This document shows, one piece after another, positions 15,749-24,818 of a stretch of 64,000 nucleotides of DNA (position 1 is the first letter of the stretch; every line of letters begins with the position of its first letter). Source of the DNA: Pseudomonadota bacterium (GTDB lineage Bacteria > Pseudomonadota > Gammaproteobacteria > Xanthomonadales > SZUA-38); assembly GCA_039033415.1 (NCBI GenBank), contig JBCCCR010000015.1, positions 62,001 to 126,000 of the forward strand, read 5' to 3'. The notes under the pieces were generated by a model. It ran no database searches. It was not told where the DNA came from and worked only from the letters and a program-made list of their open reading frames with translations. The translations under genes were made by a program, and so were the position numbers.

Positions 15749-16621
15749 CTAGACCTCGAACGGAATCGGCCGATCAAACTCGTCCCAGCGCGGCTTCAGC
15801 AGCTCGGGATACTCTCGCTCCATGCGATTGAGCATCTCCCGAGGCAGTTCAGCAGGTGAGTTCACTTTTTTGCCGTCCCAGAAGCCCGAGAGGTGACCCT
15901 TGCCCTCCGGCATTCCCAGCCACTTGGGATACTCGTAAGCGTAATGTCCGCAAAAATGCACGGGTAGAGAAGTGATGCTCTGGTTCGCAAACAGGTCGAA
16001 CTCGACCCACTGGCAAGAGTTTTCAATGTGGGTGGCCGGCCAGTCCGGCGGCGCACTGCGCACGCTGTCCAGCTTGATGAGGTCGTTCTCAATGCGGAAC
16101 TGCCGAAACACGTCCTGGGTATACCCGCCGCCATTCATATTACGAAAGCCCGCTGGGCTGCCGATCGTGCCGGGATCGTTCAACAGCAGCGATACCGGAA
16201 CCTCAACCCGCTTTTCCGTAATCGGGTTAATGACACTGTCGGTAAACTTGTTGGTTTTGAGATCGCGCGGGTAAGACAGGTTATGGGCGTGAATTCGGTA
16301 GTTGTTATTGCCGAGATGCCGGAAATAGCTGTATTCGATTCCCTCGTAGCGCAGCAGCGGCTCCGGTCGCCGCCCCCCAGGGATCATAAAAACAATCCAG
16401 TGGTACCAGGTCAGGGTCGTGCCCTGCTCTTCCACGAGGTCGCGCTCCATACGCATGTGCGCGCGAAACTCCTCAACCGGGTCATCAAAATCCAGAAACT
16501 CCGACACGACCGGGCTCACCGCCGGCGCAACGGACATCCCGGATTCCGCGCTTAAGGCGCTGCCTCCAAGAACCCCTCCGGCGGCGCCGGCGGCGGAAAC
16601 CAAACTGCGTCTGCTGATCAT
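15749..16621 (-). CDS. Tat-exported DUF1838 family protein, copy 1
   Basis: ATG 16621 gives a 290-residue protein starting MISRRSLVSAAGAAGG, a twin-arginine-like signal peptide. The mature part has DUF1838 features: FLDFDDPVEEFRAHMRMERD, a TLTWYHW stretch, RYEGIEYSYFRHLG, DSVINPITEKRVEVP, and WPATHIENSCQWVEFDLF. The family has no established biochemical role. It is divergently arranged to a second DUF1838 gene (16859), the two sharing a 237-base intergenic region. The longer reading frame upstream of 16621 is unlikely to be translated. Confidence 0.85.
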   Translation of the reverse strand: MISRRSLVSAAGAAGGVLGGSALSAESGMSVAPAVSPVVSEFLDFDDPVEEFRAHMRMERDLVEEQGTTLTWYHWIVFMIPGGRRPEPLLRYEGIEYSYFRHLGNNNYRIHAHNLSYPRDLKTNKFTDSVINPITEKRVEVPVSLLLNDPGTIGSPAGFRNMNGGGYTQDVFRQFRIENDLIKLDSVRSAPPDWPATHIENSCQWVEFDLFANQSITSLPVHFCGHYAYEYPKWLGMPEGKGHLSGFWDGKKVNSPAELPREMLNRMEREYPELLKPRWDEFDRPIPFEV

Positions 16622-16858
16622 GGTCAAGACCCCACAAGTTGCGCCACCCACAGGCTCCGGCATTTTGTCTACGGACGCAAGGCAGAAGACCGCTGGAATC
16701 CATGCGCGTTGGTTCTGACAACCCTTATCATTTGCATGGCCAAAATGAGAAGACGAAGCAAATTGACGCGGGTACTGGGCCATAATGGCGGCGACTCTGG
16801 AACCGGAGTCGGGCGCCAGGGCGTCTGCGGTGAAGCCAAACCTGCCAGGAATCAATCG

Positions 16859-17827
16859 ATGAGCTATTTTTTGACGCGCGCCTTAAGAGGCCTGCACTCA
16901 AATTTAAAGCGGCCCGTGTCCACTCGGAGCCAGCGGCGGAGATTTATGACCGCAACCCTGGCAGCGAGCGCGACGGCCGTACCCGGCACAATGGCGCTCG
17001 CGAGCCCGGCGGCGCTGCCCGCCTTTCCCGGTGGCCGCATTCGATCCGAATTTGTGAATTACGAAGATCCGCTGGAACATCAGCGACAGAGCTTCCGGGT
17101 CCTGCGCAATATGCGTAAAAACGCGGACGTTCTGTTCTGGTACCACTTTCAAATGTACGCCGTGCAGGACGGGCGTCGCCCCGAAGCGGTGGTGCGCTGG
17201 GAGGGCATCGAGCTTTCCCATCATCAAAACCTTGGGCCGGGTATGTACCGAATCGGCGGTCACAACCTGTCTTTTCCCCGCGACATCAAAACAGGACGCT
17301 GGACCGACAGCGCCGTCAATCCGATCACCGGGGAAACGGTTGCGGTTCCCGCGATCACCCTGACCGGCGATCCTGGCTACCTCTATACGCCGGACGGCGT
17401 GATCCCACTCGACAGCCCGGAAGCGCCGCCGCGGATTCGTCACGAGCAGTTTTTGATCGAAGGAGACCTGATGAAGATCGAACAGGTGCGCCAGCCGCCG
17501 GCTTCCTGGCCCGCCACGTTTATCGAAACGTCGGCCAACTGGTCGCCGCTTTCGCTCTTTCAGGACGACAGCATTCTGGATCTCCCGACCGGCACCTCCG
17601 GCGGCTACGTTTTCCCCTGGCCCGAATGGATGGATATGGGCGACCGGCCTGGCCATATGTTCGCCACCTGGAACGGTCGCAAGCTCCAGTCCGTCGACCA
17701 GCTGCCGGCGGAGTTTTTCCAGAAAGCCAGTACGGTTCATCCAGAGCTGCTTGAGGTGGACATGACGAGGTTCTCCAAAGCCCTCCCCGAACCGCTCGCC
17801 AAGCGGGTTGCCGAGGCAGCCGCATGA
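16859..17827 (+). CDS. Tat-exported DUF1838 family protein, copy 2
   Basis: ATG 16859 follows AGGA with 8-base spacing. The 322-residue protein carries a long Tat-type leader (TRSQRRRFMTATLAASA) and the DUF1838 body: VNYEDPLEHQRQSF, VLFWYHFQMYAVQDGRRPE, RWEGIELSHHQNLG, DSAVNPITGETVAVP, SWPATFIETSANWSPL. It aligns along its whole length with the gene at 15749 and the two are clear but distant paralogs. It overlaps the downstream CpcT/CpeT-like gene by ATGA, so the two are probably made together. Confidence 0.85.
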   Translation: MSYFLTRALRGLHSNLKRPVSTRSQRRRFMTATLAASATAVPGTMALASPAALPAFPGGRIRSEFVNYEDPLEHQRQSFRVLRNMRKNADVLFWYHFQMYAVQDGRRPEAVVRWEGIELSHHQNLGPGMYRIGGHNLSFPRDIKTGRWTDSAVNPITGETVAVPAITLTGDPGYLYTPDGVIPLDSPEAPPRIRHEQFLIEGDLMKIEQVRQPPASWPATFIETSANWSPLSLFQDDSILDLPTGTSGGYVFPWPEWMDMGDRPGHMFATWNGRKLQSVDQLPAEFFQKASTVHPELLEVDMTRFSKALPEPLAKRVAEAAA

Positions 17828-18495
17828 ACGCCGTCAAACGTCATCTGAGGGTGGGCATTTTGGCCGCGGTCCTCGCTACCTGCTGCTGGTCCTTCAGCCA
17901 GGCGAACGATCAAGCCGATTCCCTGGCAGCGATACAGGCGCTCCTCCCAGGCGACTATCTTGGCGAGGGGAGTCGGGGCCCTGTCTATCATCGGATCGTG
18001 CCGCTAAAGGTGCCCGCGTTGGGCGGCCAGATTTTCTATCACCACATCAGCACGGAGTCGTTCGGCGGCCCGGCAGCGCAGCGTAAATTTTATGTTTTCG
18101 AAGGCACCGACCTGATCATGCGGTCCACGGTGCTGCTGGAAAGCGGCGTCACGCTGGACAGCAACTGGGACATGGCGCTGCAGCTCACCCAGGTCACGGA
18201 GGAGAAGCTCCTCAGATTTCCCGACGGCTGCCGGTTTCAGTGGCGCGACGACAACGGCGACTTCGTCGCACGCGTAGACCGCAGCGTGTGTAGCTACGAC
18301 AGCCCCACGTTCGGCGGCCGAGTCAGCCCGGAGATGACCTATCGCCTCACGCCCTGCGATCTGGCGATTGCGGAGGGCATTTACCGCGAGGACGGCAGCC
18401 CTGTCTTTCCGCCGTCTGACGTCACGAATCGCCGGATGGTCACAGCAAATGACACGAACAAAGGCGCAATGACGGGATGTAACGCTTCGCGCTGA
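17824..18495 (+). CDS. Secreted CpcT/CpeT-like protein
   Basis: Translationally coupled (ATGA) to the DUF1838 gene. The 223-residue product has a signal peptide (about 1-27, ending SFSQA) and a domain resembling the CpcT/CpeT chromophore lyase family: an N-terminal LLPGDYLGEGS with HRIVPLKVP, a FYHHIS strand, then DGCRFQWRDDNGDFVARVDRSVC and a late IAEGIYREDGSPVF. In cyanobacteria these proteins attach bilins to phycobiliproteins, but many bacteria without bilins carry relatives of unknown role. A calycin-like binding barrel is likely; the ligand is unknown. Confidence 0.65.
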   Translation: MNAVKRHLRVGILAAVLATCCWSFSQANDQADSLAAIQALLPGDYLGEGSRGPVYHRIVPLKVPALGGQIFYHHISTESFGGPAAQRKFYVFEGTDLIMRSTVLLESGVTLDSNWDMALQLTQVTEEKLLRFPDGCRFQWRDDNGDFVARVDRSVCSYDSPTFGGRVSPEMTYRLTPCDLAIAEGIYREDGSPVFPPSDVTNRRMVTANDTNKGAMTGCNASR

Positions 18496-18557
18496 CGTAC
18501 AGTCCCTGCACCGCCACAACGGGTAGCTTTTCTGCAGGATCCCGTTAGGCTAACCCT

Positions 18558-21500
18558 ATGATTTCTCGCTCTTGGACAGCCCGCACAGCCGGGCTCGTAA
18601 TGCTGTTTCTGCCGCTGGTTTGGAGCAGCGCCCACTCCCAATCTCTGCGCTTTGAGCGCTTCGTGCCGGCACTGCAGCAGCCCTGGTATTTCTCCGACGG
18701 GGTTGACGGTATTGCTGCGGTCGGCGATACGGTCTTTGCGGTGAGCGAAGGCAACGCCTTTGCGCTCAGCCGCACCGGGCGAATCATCACGCTCGGCTCG
18801 CCGTTCGGCGCCAATAACGCTTTTGATTTTGTGGCGAGGAACAACCTGCTTTTTATCCCCACCTTCGGTGGTGTGGTTCAGATGGATCAGAACTTCGAGT
18901 CGATTCGATTTCTTTCCGATGGCGGCTCGGGAGGCCCAGGCGGGATTATCCGGGCAGCCGCGATGGACTTTCTGAGCGACGGCAGCTTCGCCGTCCTCGA
19001 CGTGGACTCTTCCGTGCCTGACGCTAGCGCCAACAGCGTCAAGATTTTTGACGCTGACTTTGATTTTCTGTCGAGCTTTCAAGGTCTGGGCACCTGCCCC
19101 ATCACCTTTTCGATTCAGCCGACAGGGCTATTTGTCGCTCCCGACGACACCATTTACGTGACACACACCTGCGCCAGCGAAATCCAGCAATTCAGCCGCT
19201 CTGGAACTCTGCTCCGCACCCTTGGCTCCGTTTCCGACACGCCCCGTCCCCAGGATTTGACGATGAGCGCCGACGGCAACCAAATCGTTGTGGCAACAGA
19301 ACGTGACGTCGCGGTGCTGGACACCCTAACCGGTGCACTGGTTACTCGTTTCAGCCCGCCACCAAGCGGCAGCAACTTTTTTCCCGCCATTACCCTCGCG
19401 CCTGACGGCACGTACTTGCTCGGATCGATCTCTGCAATACACCGCTTTAGCAAAACCTTCCAGCTGCTGAGCACGTTCCAGAGCGCCTCCCCTGAGGAGG
19501 GTTTCTTTGATGAACCGCGGGATATCGCCGTCGATAACCGCAACGGCGTCGTGAATGTCATCGAGGGCCGCAACAACCGAATATCCGTCCTGGACTCCCA
19601 GGGACAATTGACCACGGTTTACGACCGCAGTACGGCGAACTTTGACACGTTAGATACCCCATCCAGCATCGCCAACCTGGGCCAGCTGGGGCTGCCTTTT
19701 ACAGGACTTGAGGAGAACTTTTATGGTGTCGCTGACTGCAACGGCGTGAAGTATTTTTCCGGCGACGGCACGACCTATCTGCCGCTGACAACGGTCGCCG
19801 GCAGCAACCCAGGGGAATTCGTGCAGCGCTGCGGCAAACGGATCGGCATGCTGCCGATCGCCATCGACGACGTTGAGCTTTTTCTCACAGACGGCGGAAA
19901 CGATACAGTCAAAGTCTTCGACGCAATCACCTACGATTTCCGCCGCGAGTGGACTTCAATCAATCCGCAGACCAACGCCCCTTTCAGAATCCGGTCGCTG
20001 ACGAGTGATGGTGAGCACCTGATTGCACTGGGACAAGACAGGGTGGTTTTCTATGATCGCGACGGCGTGCCGCAGCGAGACTTCGACATCGGGGACAGTG
20101 GCGGTGACATCACCTACACGCAGCTCGGCGATCTGCTGGTGACCAGCTCGAGAGCACTGCGACGGTACACGCTGGAAGGCGAGCTGACCCAGGAAACCCC
20201 GTTGCCCCGGGGCATCGGCCCCGGGCAGGTGCGCGACATCACTAACTCCTCCGCCGTCGATCTCGGTAACGATCAAATTGTTGTGGCCGACGGTCGCAAC
20301 AATCGGGTGAAATACCTGCGCGCGCTAACCACCACAGAAAATCCTAAAGCGATTGTGGTTGCCGGCGGAGGCCCCTACCCCGGCAACGCCCTGTGGGACG
20401 CAACCCGGGTCAACGCCAACTTTGGGTATCGCACCCTGCTCAACCAAGGGTTTGACAAGGATGGTGTCCAATACCTGTCCGATGACAATGCCGACCTGGA
20501 CCAGAACGGCGTCGAGGACGACATCGACGCGCCGGCAATCGGCAGCGAACTGGAGGCGGCGATCACCGGAGCCTTTTCCGCGGACGCCACCGAGCTCGTG
20601 ATCTACCTGGTGGATCACGGCGGCGACGACACGTTCCGGCTGAGCGGCACCGAGACGATCACGAGCACCCAACTCAACGAATGGCTGGACACCTGGCAGC
20701 AGGCCAGCGGCGGCCAGCGCATCACCGTGATCTACGATGCGTGCCAGTCCGGCTCTTTTGTCGACGAGATCAGCGCCGGCAGCGCCAACCGGATTGTGAT
20801 CGCCAGCGCACGGGCCGACCAGAGCGCCTACTTTGTCTCGCAGGGTGCGCTGTCCTTTTCCAACCAGTTCTGGACGCAGATCTTCAACGGGCAGTCGCTC
20901 AAGGCAGCCTATGAGGCGGCCACCGAGGTGATCGAGCAGGCGTTTCCCACGCAAAACCCAATCCTTGACAGCAACGGCAACGGCATCGGGAACGAAACCG
21001 CGGACTTTGCCGTGCTCGACCTGATCGGCGGTGGCTTTATCGGCAACGGCACCACCATCAGCGGCTCCCGGCCCATCATCACCAGCGTCTTTCCGCCCAT
21101 CACGCTCGCAAACGGCAACGAGACCGCGCTGACCGCGTTCGGCGTCACCGACTCCGACGGCGTAGCCCGGGTCTGGGCAATATTGATTCCTCCCGGCTAC
21201 GTGCCTGGCTCAGCCGACAACCCCGTGAGTGAACTGCCCACGGTGAATCTAGACTCGCAAAGCGGCGATGATTTCTCGGCGACCTTTGCGGGCTTTTCCG
21301 AAATCGGTACCTACCAGGTCGTAATCTACGCCGAGGACGGCTTCGGCAACGTCTCGGTGCCGAGCATCAGCACGGTGACCGTCAACAGTCCACTGCAGCG
21401 GCGCGCCGTCATTATCGCCGGGGGCGATCAGTCAGACGCTGGCTTTGCGGGAGTCAGCGCCAACACGCGCCTGGCTTACGCGGCGCTGGAACAGCAGGGC

Positions 21501-22430
21501 TACGGTCCGGACGGCGTCTCCTGCGACAGCGCCCTCTGCGACGCCGTGCAGTTTCTCACGCCCGAGGCGGTGGCAGGTTTTGACGCCACCGCAACCCTCA
21601 GCAACGTGGAAGACGCCATTTCGGTATGGGGCGCCACCGAGACCCAGGATCTGACGGTCTACCTGACCGGCCCCCGCGGCGGCGGCGGCTTTCAGCTTGC
21701 GGGCGGCGACGTGCTGACCGCGGCAGCGCTGGACGGGTTCCTGGACATCGCCGAGGCCGCAAACCCGGGGCGGGTCACGGTGATCGTCGACGGCGATCTG
21801 GCCGGCGAATTTGTGAACCAGCTGAGTCCTTCGGACGGCCGCCGCTTCCTGATCGCCAGCGCGTCGGGTACCGACGTCGCGGCCAACGCGCTGGAAGGCG
21901 TCGTGTCGTTTTCCCGGTTCTTCTGGTCGCAGACGCTGAACGGCGCCACGGTGTTCGACGCCTTCCGTCAGGCCCGCAGCGGCATTCGCTTTGCCGCGGA
22001 CTGCCAGAACCCGGAAATCGACACCGACGGCAACAACGTTCCCAACCAGCTATTCGACGGCCTGTCAGCCGGCGCCTATCGAATTGGCTCCGGGATTCTG
22101 CTGGCCGGGGATGACCCCTTGATCGAGTCGACCCAGGGACCGTCGGTGGTGACGGAAGGCAGCGCTTACAACCTGACCGTAAGCGGCATCACGACTACGG
22201 GCACCATCGACCGCGTGGTGGCGGTGATCGGCATGAACGGCAGCTGCGAGGTCACCCAGGTGCTCAACAACCTGGGGAACGGTCGCTGGGGCGGCGAACT
22301 GCCGATGGTGGATTTCGAATCACCGAGACTGAGCGTCGCGGCTTTTGCGGTAGACGATGACGGCAACGTCTCACTGCCGGTGACCCGCAGCGTTGTCGGC
22401 GACCTGGTCTTTCGCAACGGCCTCGAGTAG
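18558..22430 (+). CDS. Secreted beta-propeller protein with two caspase/legumain-like domains
   Basis: The 1290-residue product has a signal peptide (about 1-28), a long NHL-like beta-propeller region (about 30-590), and a clan CD peptidase-like domain (about 598-850) with the His and Cys in YLVDHGGDD (His687) and IYDACQSGSF (Cys729). An Ig-like linker follows (RPIITSVFPPITL), then a second copy (about 948-1180) in which the matching motifs read YLTGPRGGGGF (Pro1039) and IVDGDLAGEF (Asp1080), so it cannot be a cysteine peptidase. A final beta-sandwich ends in GDLVFRNGLE. It may be a surface or periplasmic peptidase; substrate and partners are unknown. Confidence 0.8.
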   Translation: MISRSWTARTAGLVMLFLPLVWSSAHSQSLRFERFVPALQQPWYFSDGVDGIAAVGDTVFAVSEGNAFALSRTGRIITLGSPFGANNAFDFVARNNLLFIPTFGGVVQMDQNFESIRFLSDGGSGGPGGIIRAAAMDFLSDGSFAVLDVDSSVPDASANSVKIFDADFDFLSSFQGLGTCPITFSIQPTGLFVAPDDTIYVTHTCASEIQQFSRSGTLLRTLGSVSDTPRPQDLTMSADGNQIVVATERDVAVLDTLTGALVTRFSPPPSGSNFFPAITLAPDGTYLLGSISAIHRFSKTFQLLSTFQSASPEEGFFDEPRDIAVDNRNGVVNVIEGRNNRISVLDSQGQLTTVYDRSTANFDTLDTPSSIANLGQLGLPFTGLEENFYGVADCNGVKYFSGDGTTYLPLTTVAGSNPGEFVQRCGKRIGMLPIAIDDVELFLTDGGNDTVKVFDAITYDFRREWTSINPQTNAPFRIRSLTSDGEHLIALGQDRVVFYDRDGVPQRDFDIGDSGGDITYTQLGDLLVTSSRALRRYTLEGELTQETPLPRGIGPGQVRDITNSSAVDLGNDQIVVADGRNNRVKYLRALTTTENPKAIVVAGGGPYPGNALWDATRVNANFGYRTLLNQGFDKDGVQYLSDDNADLDQNGVEDDIDAPAIGSELEAAITGAFSADATELVIYLVDHGGDDTFRLSGTETITSTQLNEWLDTWQQASGGQRITVIYDACQSGSFVDEISAGSANRIVIASARADQSAYFVSQGALSFSNQFWTQIFNGQSLKAAYEAATEVIEQAFPTQNPILDSNGNGIGNETADFAVLDLIGGGFIGNGTTISGSRPIITSVFPPITLANGNETALTAFGVTDSDGVARVWAILIPPGYVPGSADNPVSELPTVNLDSQSGDDFSATFAGFSEIGTYQVVIYAEDGFGNVSVPSISTVTVNSPLQRRAVIIAGGDQSDAGFAGVSANTRLAYAALEQQGYGPDGVSCDSALCDAVQFLTPEAVAGFDATATLSNVEDAISVWGATETQDLTVYLTGPRGGGGFQLAGGDVLTAAALDGFLDIAEAANPGRVTVIVDGDLAGEFVNQLSPSDGRRFLIASASGTDVAANALEGVVSFSRFFWSQTLNGATVFDAFRQARSGIRFAADCQNPEIDTDGNNVPNQLFDGLSAGAYRIGSGILLAGDDPLIESTQGPSVVTEGSAYNLTVSGITTTGTIDRVVAVIGMNGSCEVTQVLNNLGNGRWGGELPMVDFESPRLSVAAFAVDDDGNVSLPVTRSVVGDLVFRNGLE

Positions 22431-22485
22431 AGATAGTGCTGGACCCCGCACGCGCCTCGCGCCTTGTAGCGATAACGTAAGAACC

Positions 22486-23448
22486 TTGGGTTCCAACCAA
22501 CATCGCGTGCTGCTGGCGGGTGCTTCCGGGTACATCGGTCGCGCGGTGGCGGCCAAGCTGCTCGCCGATGGTTATGAGGTGATTGCGCCGCTGCGCAGAC
22601 CGGATCAGGCGCCGCCCGGCTGCCGGGTAATCCATACCGAACTGGACGACCCCAACAAGCTATCGACGGCTCTCGCCGGCGTCAATACATCGGCCATCAT
22701 TTCCTGCATCGCGTCGCGCAGCGGCGTCGCCCAAGACGCCTGGCGTGTCGACTATCAGGCCAATCGGAATCTTCTCCAGGTTGCCTCGGCGCTCGGAGCA
22801 AATCGTTTTATCCTGCTTTCAGCAATCTGCGTACAACGGCCGAAGCTCGCATTTCAGCAGGCCAAGCTCGCGTTTGAGACCGACCTTAGAGCCGCCGGCC
22901 TCACCTATTCGATCGTCCGACCCACCGCCTTCTTTCGATCCCTGTCGGGTCAAGTTCCTCGCGTGCAGCAAGGCAAACCCTATCTGTTGTTTGGCGACGG
23001 CTCGCTGACCGCGTGCAAACCGATCGCTGAGGATGATCTGGCGGCGTTTATCGTTCAGTGTCTCGTCGATGAGGACAAACAAAACCGAGTGCTGCCCATC
23101 GGTGGGCCGGGACCCGCCCTGACACCGCGCGAGCAGGGCGAGATGCTGTTTGAACTGACGGGCCAACCGCCGCGCTTCAAGCGCGTGCCCCCAGCCCTTT
23201 TCTCGGTGGCGTTGAGCCTGCTGAATCCGCTCAGCAAGATCATTCCGGCCCTGGCGGCCAAGGCGGAGCTGGCGCGCATCGGACGGTACTACGCCACCGA
23301 ATCGATGCTGCTTTGGGACGAGGACCGCGCGCGTTACGACGAATCAGCCACACCCAGCACCGGTAAAATCACGCTTCGAGATCACTACGAGCGCGTGCTG
23401 ACCGAGGGTATGGCCGGTCAAGAGGCTGGCGACCAGAAGCTGTTTTAG
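22486..23448 (+). CDS. NAD(P)-binding reductase of the BciA/DVR type
   Basis: TTG 22486 is the best start, giving a 320-residue protein with the Rossmann motif GASGYIGRAV at its beginning; upstream starts fall inside the previous gene. Long stretches recall the 8-vinyl reductase of chlorophyll synthesis (BciA/DVR): ILLSAICVQRPKLAFQQAKL, FETDLRAAGLTYSIVRPTAF, FGDGSLTACKPIAEDDLA, VLPIGGPGPALTPREQGEM and a terminal EGMAGQEAGDQKLF. BciA reduces divinyl protochlorophyllide or chlorophyllide. No other pigment gene is seen in the window, so a different substrate is possible. Confidence 0.82.
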   Translation: MGSNQHRVLLAGASGYIGRAVAAKLLADGYEVIAPLRRPDQAPPGCRVIHTELDDPNKLSTALAGVNTSAIISCIASRSGVAQDAWRVDYQANRNLLQVASALGANRFILLSAICVQRPKLAFQQAKLAFETDLRAAGLTYSIVRPTAFFRSLSGQVPRVQQGKPYLLFGDGSLTACKPIAEDDLAAFIVQCLVDEDKQNRVLPIGGPGPALTPREQGEMLFELTGQPPRFKRVPPALFSVALSLLNPLSKIIPALAAKAELARIGRYYATESMLLWDEDRARYDESATPSTGKITLRDHYERVLTEGMAGQEAGDQKLF

Positions 23449-23487
23449 CCGGGCTGCCGCCGTAGATGCCGGAGCAAGAACGCCGAG

Positions 23488-24228
23488 TCAGGCGAGCGCA
23501 ATACGATTGCGCGCCTCGTCAAAAGACCCGACGCGATCCAGCATCCGCACCAGTTGCGCTACCGAGCGAACCGACATCTTCTCCATGGCATGCGACCGGT
23601 GAATCTCTACGGTCCGCGGAGAAATCCCAAGCTCCAGGCCGATACTCTTATTGGCTTGACCATCGGCAATCAGCGCCATCACCTGCCGTTCCCGAGGCGT
23701 CAGGCTGTCGATCCGCCGGTTGACCTCGTCAGCCTCCAGCGCGGATTCGTGGCCCGCACGGTTTTGTTCCAGCGCTTCGTTTACGCGATGAAGTAGGTCC
23801 TGGTCGCGAATGGGTTTTGGCAAGAAATCGACGGCGCCGAGCTTCAGCGCCTCGACCGCCATCGGAATATCGCCATGGCCCGACATAAAAATCAGTGCCA
23901 GCTGACGATAGTCTCGCGTCATGAGTTCCCGCTGCAGCTCCAGGCCACTCATCTCCGGCATCCTGACGTCCAAAACCAGCACCCCAGGCCGGCCGTCGTA
24001 TACATCGAGAAACTGCTGGGCAGAAGCAAGCGCCAGGCACTTCAGGTTGACAGATTCAAGCAGCAGCGTCAGCGCGCTTCGGATGGCGTCATCATCGTCG
24101 ACAACGTAGACCGTTTGGTCGATTGCGCGACGCCCAGCCTTGGAAAATGCCTGTTCGCAGTCGGGATCTGCGGGAGTATCCACGGCCAGACCCGCAGCCA
24201 AATCGGTGTTGGATACGGAGCGTCCCAT
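23488..24228 (-). CDS. FixJ-type response regulator (orphan)
   Basis: ATG 24228 follows a near-perfect AAGGAGGT. The 246-residue protein has an N-terminal extension of about 38 residues, a receiver domain (VYVVDDDDAIR; phospho-acceptor in VLVLDVRMPEMSG; MSGHGDIPMAVEALK; LPKP) and a LuxR/FixJ helix-turn-helix (LTPRERQVMALIADGQ, SPRTVEIHRS). It is a close paralog of the FixJ-like regulator at 57781. Upstream on the same strand lies a kinase with an altered H-box, so the partner kinase is uncertain. Confidence 0.9.
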   Translation of the reverse strand: MGRSVSNTDLAAGLAVDTPADPDCEQAFSKAGRRAIDQTVYVVDDDDAIRSALTLLLESVNLKCLALASAQQFLDVYDGRPGVLVLDVRMPEMSGLELQRELMTRDYRQLALIFMSGHGDIPMAVEALKLGAVDFLPKPIRDQDLLHRVNEALEQNRAGHESALEADEVNRRIDSLTPRERQVMALIADGQANKSIGLELGISPRTVEIHRSHAMEKMSVRSVAQLVRMLDRVGSFDEARNRIALA

Positions 24229-24383
24229 CACTCCACCTCCTTCCTGATCGGGTTAAGTCCTTAGCCTCCATCCTCACAAATCGCCCGCCGCTTCACTATA
24301 AGTATTTGCCCCAGCTAGGGTAACCGGATGTTGCGGGGGGCTAAGTCCGAGTTTGGCACCGAGCCGAAGTCGCTGCGGAACGC

Positions 24384-24818
24384 TTAGGCGCTCTGTTCTG
24401 ACAGGTCAGTCGCTTCTCGACAAACGTCGGCCAGCGTTGCGACGTTTTGGGACGTCAGCGGCTTATTCAGGATGTCCCTCCCCATCGGGAAAGCCAACGC
24501 TCGGGACCGGTCAGCCGGATTCAGCGAGGTTGTCAGCAGCACCACCACGGAACGTTCAAAACGCGGTCCAAACTCCGCCTGCGCTTGATCAAGGAACTCA
24601 AACCCATCCATCCGAGGCATGTTGATATCGAGGGTGATCAGGTCAACCCGAGGGCGGTCGTTGCGGCGCAGATGAGCCAGGGCATCTTCAGCGAGCGAAA
24701 AGAAGTTCAGGGTGGCGACTAGCCCTGATCGTTCGATGATGCGTCGATACAGATACTGATCGGTCTCGTCGTCATCGATCATCACCATGCTGCCGATGAC
24801 GCTCGATGCTTCACCCAT
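24384..24818 (-). CDS. Single-domain response regulator (Rcp1/CheY-like)
   Basis: The 144-residue product is one receiver domain: acidic pocket MIDDDETD, phospho-acceptor Asp64 in LITLDINMPRMDGFEF, the LLTTS switch segment and Lys in NKPLT. It lacks an output domain and resembles Rcp1-like regulators that accept phosphate from GAF or phytochrome-type kinases. It overlaps the upstream kinase gene by 8 bases, so the two form an operon and probably a working pair. Confidence 0.88.
   Translation of the reverse strand: MGEASSVIGSMVMIDDDETDQYLYRRIIERSGLVATLNFFSLAEDALAHLRRNDRPRVDLITLDINMPRMDGFEFLDQAQAEFGPRFERSVVVLLTTSLNPADRSRALAFPMGRDILNKPLTSQNVATLADVCREATDLSEQSA

Noticed and set aside
16622-16855. 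N-terminal extension of the first DUF1838 frame (78 codons)
   Set aside because: It would bury the Tat signal peptide and cover the shared promoter region of the divergent pair.
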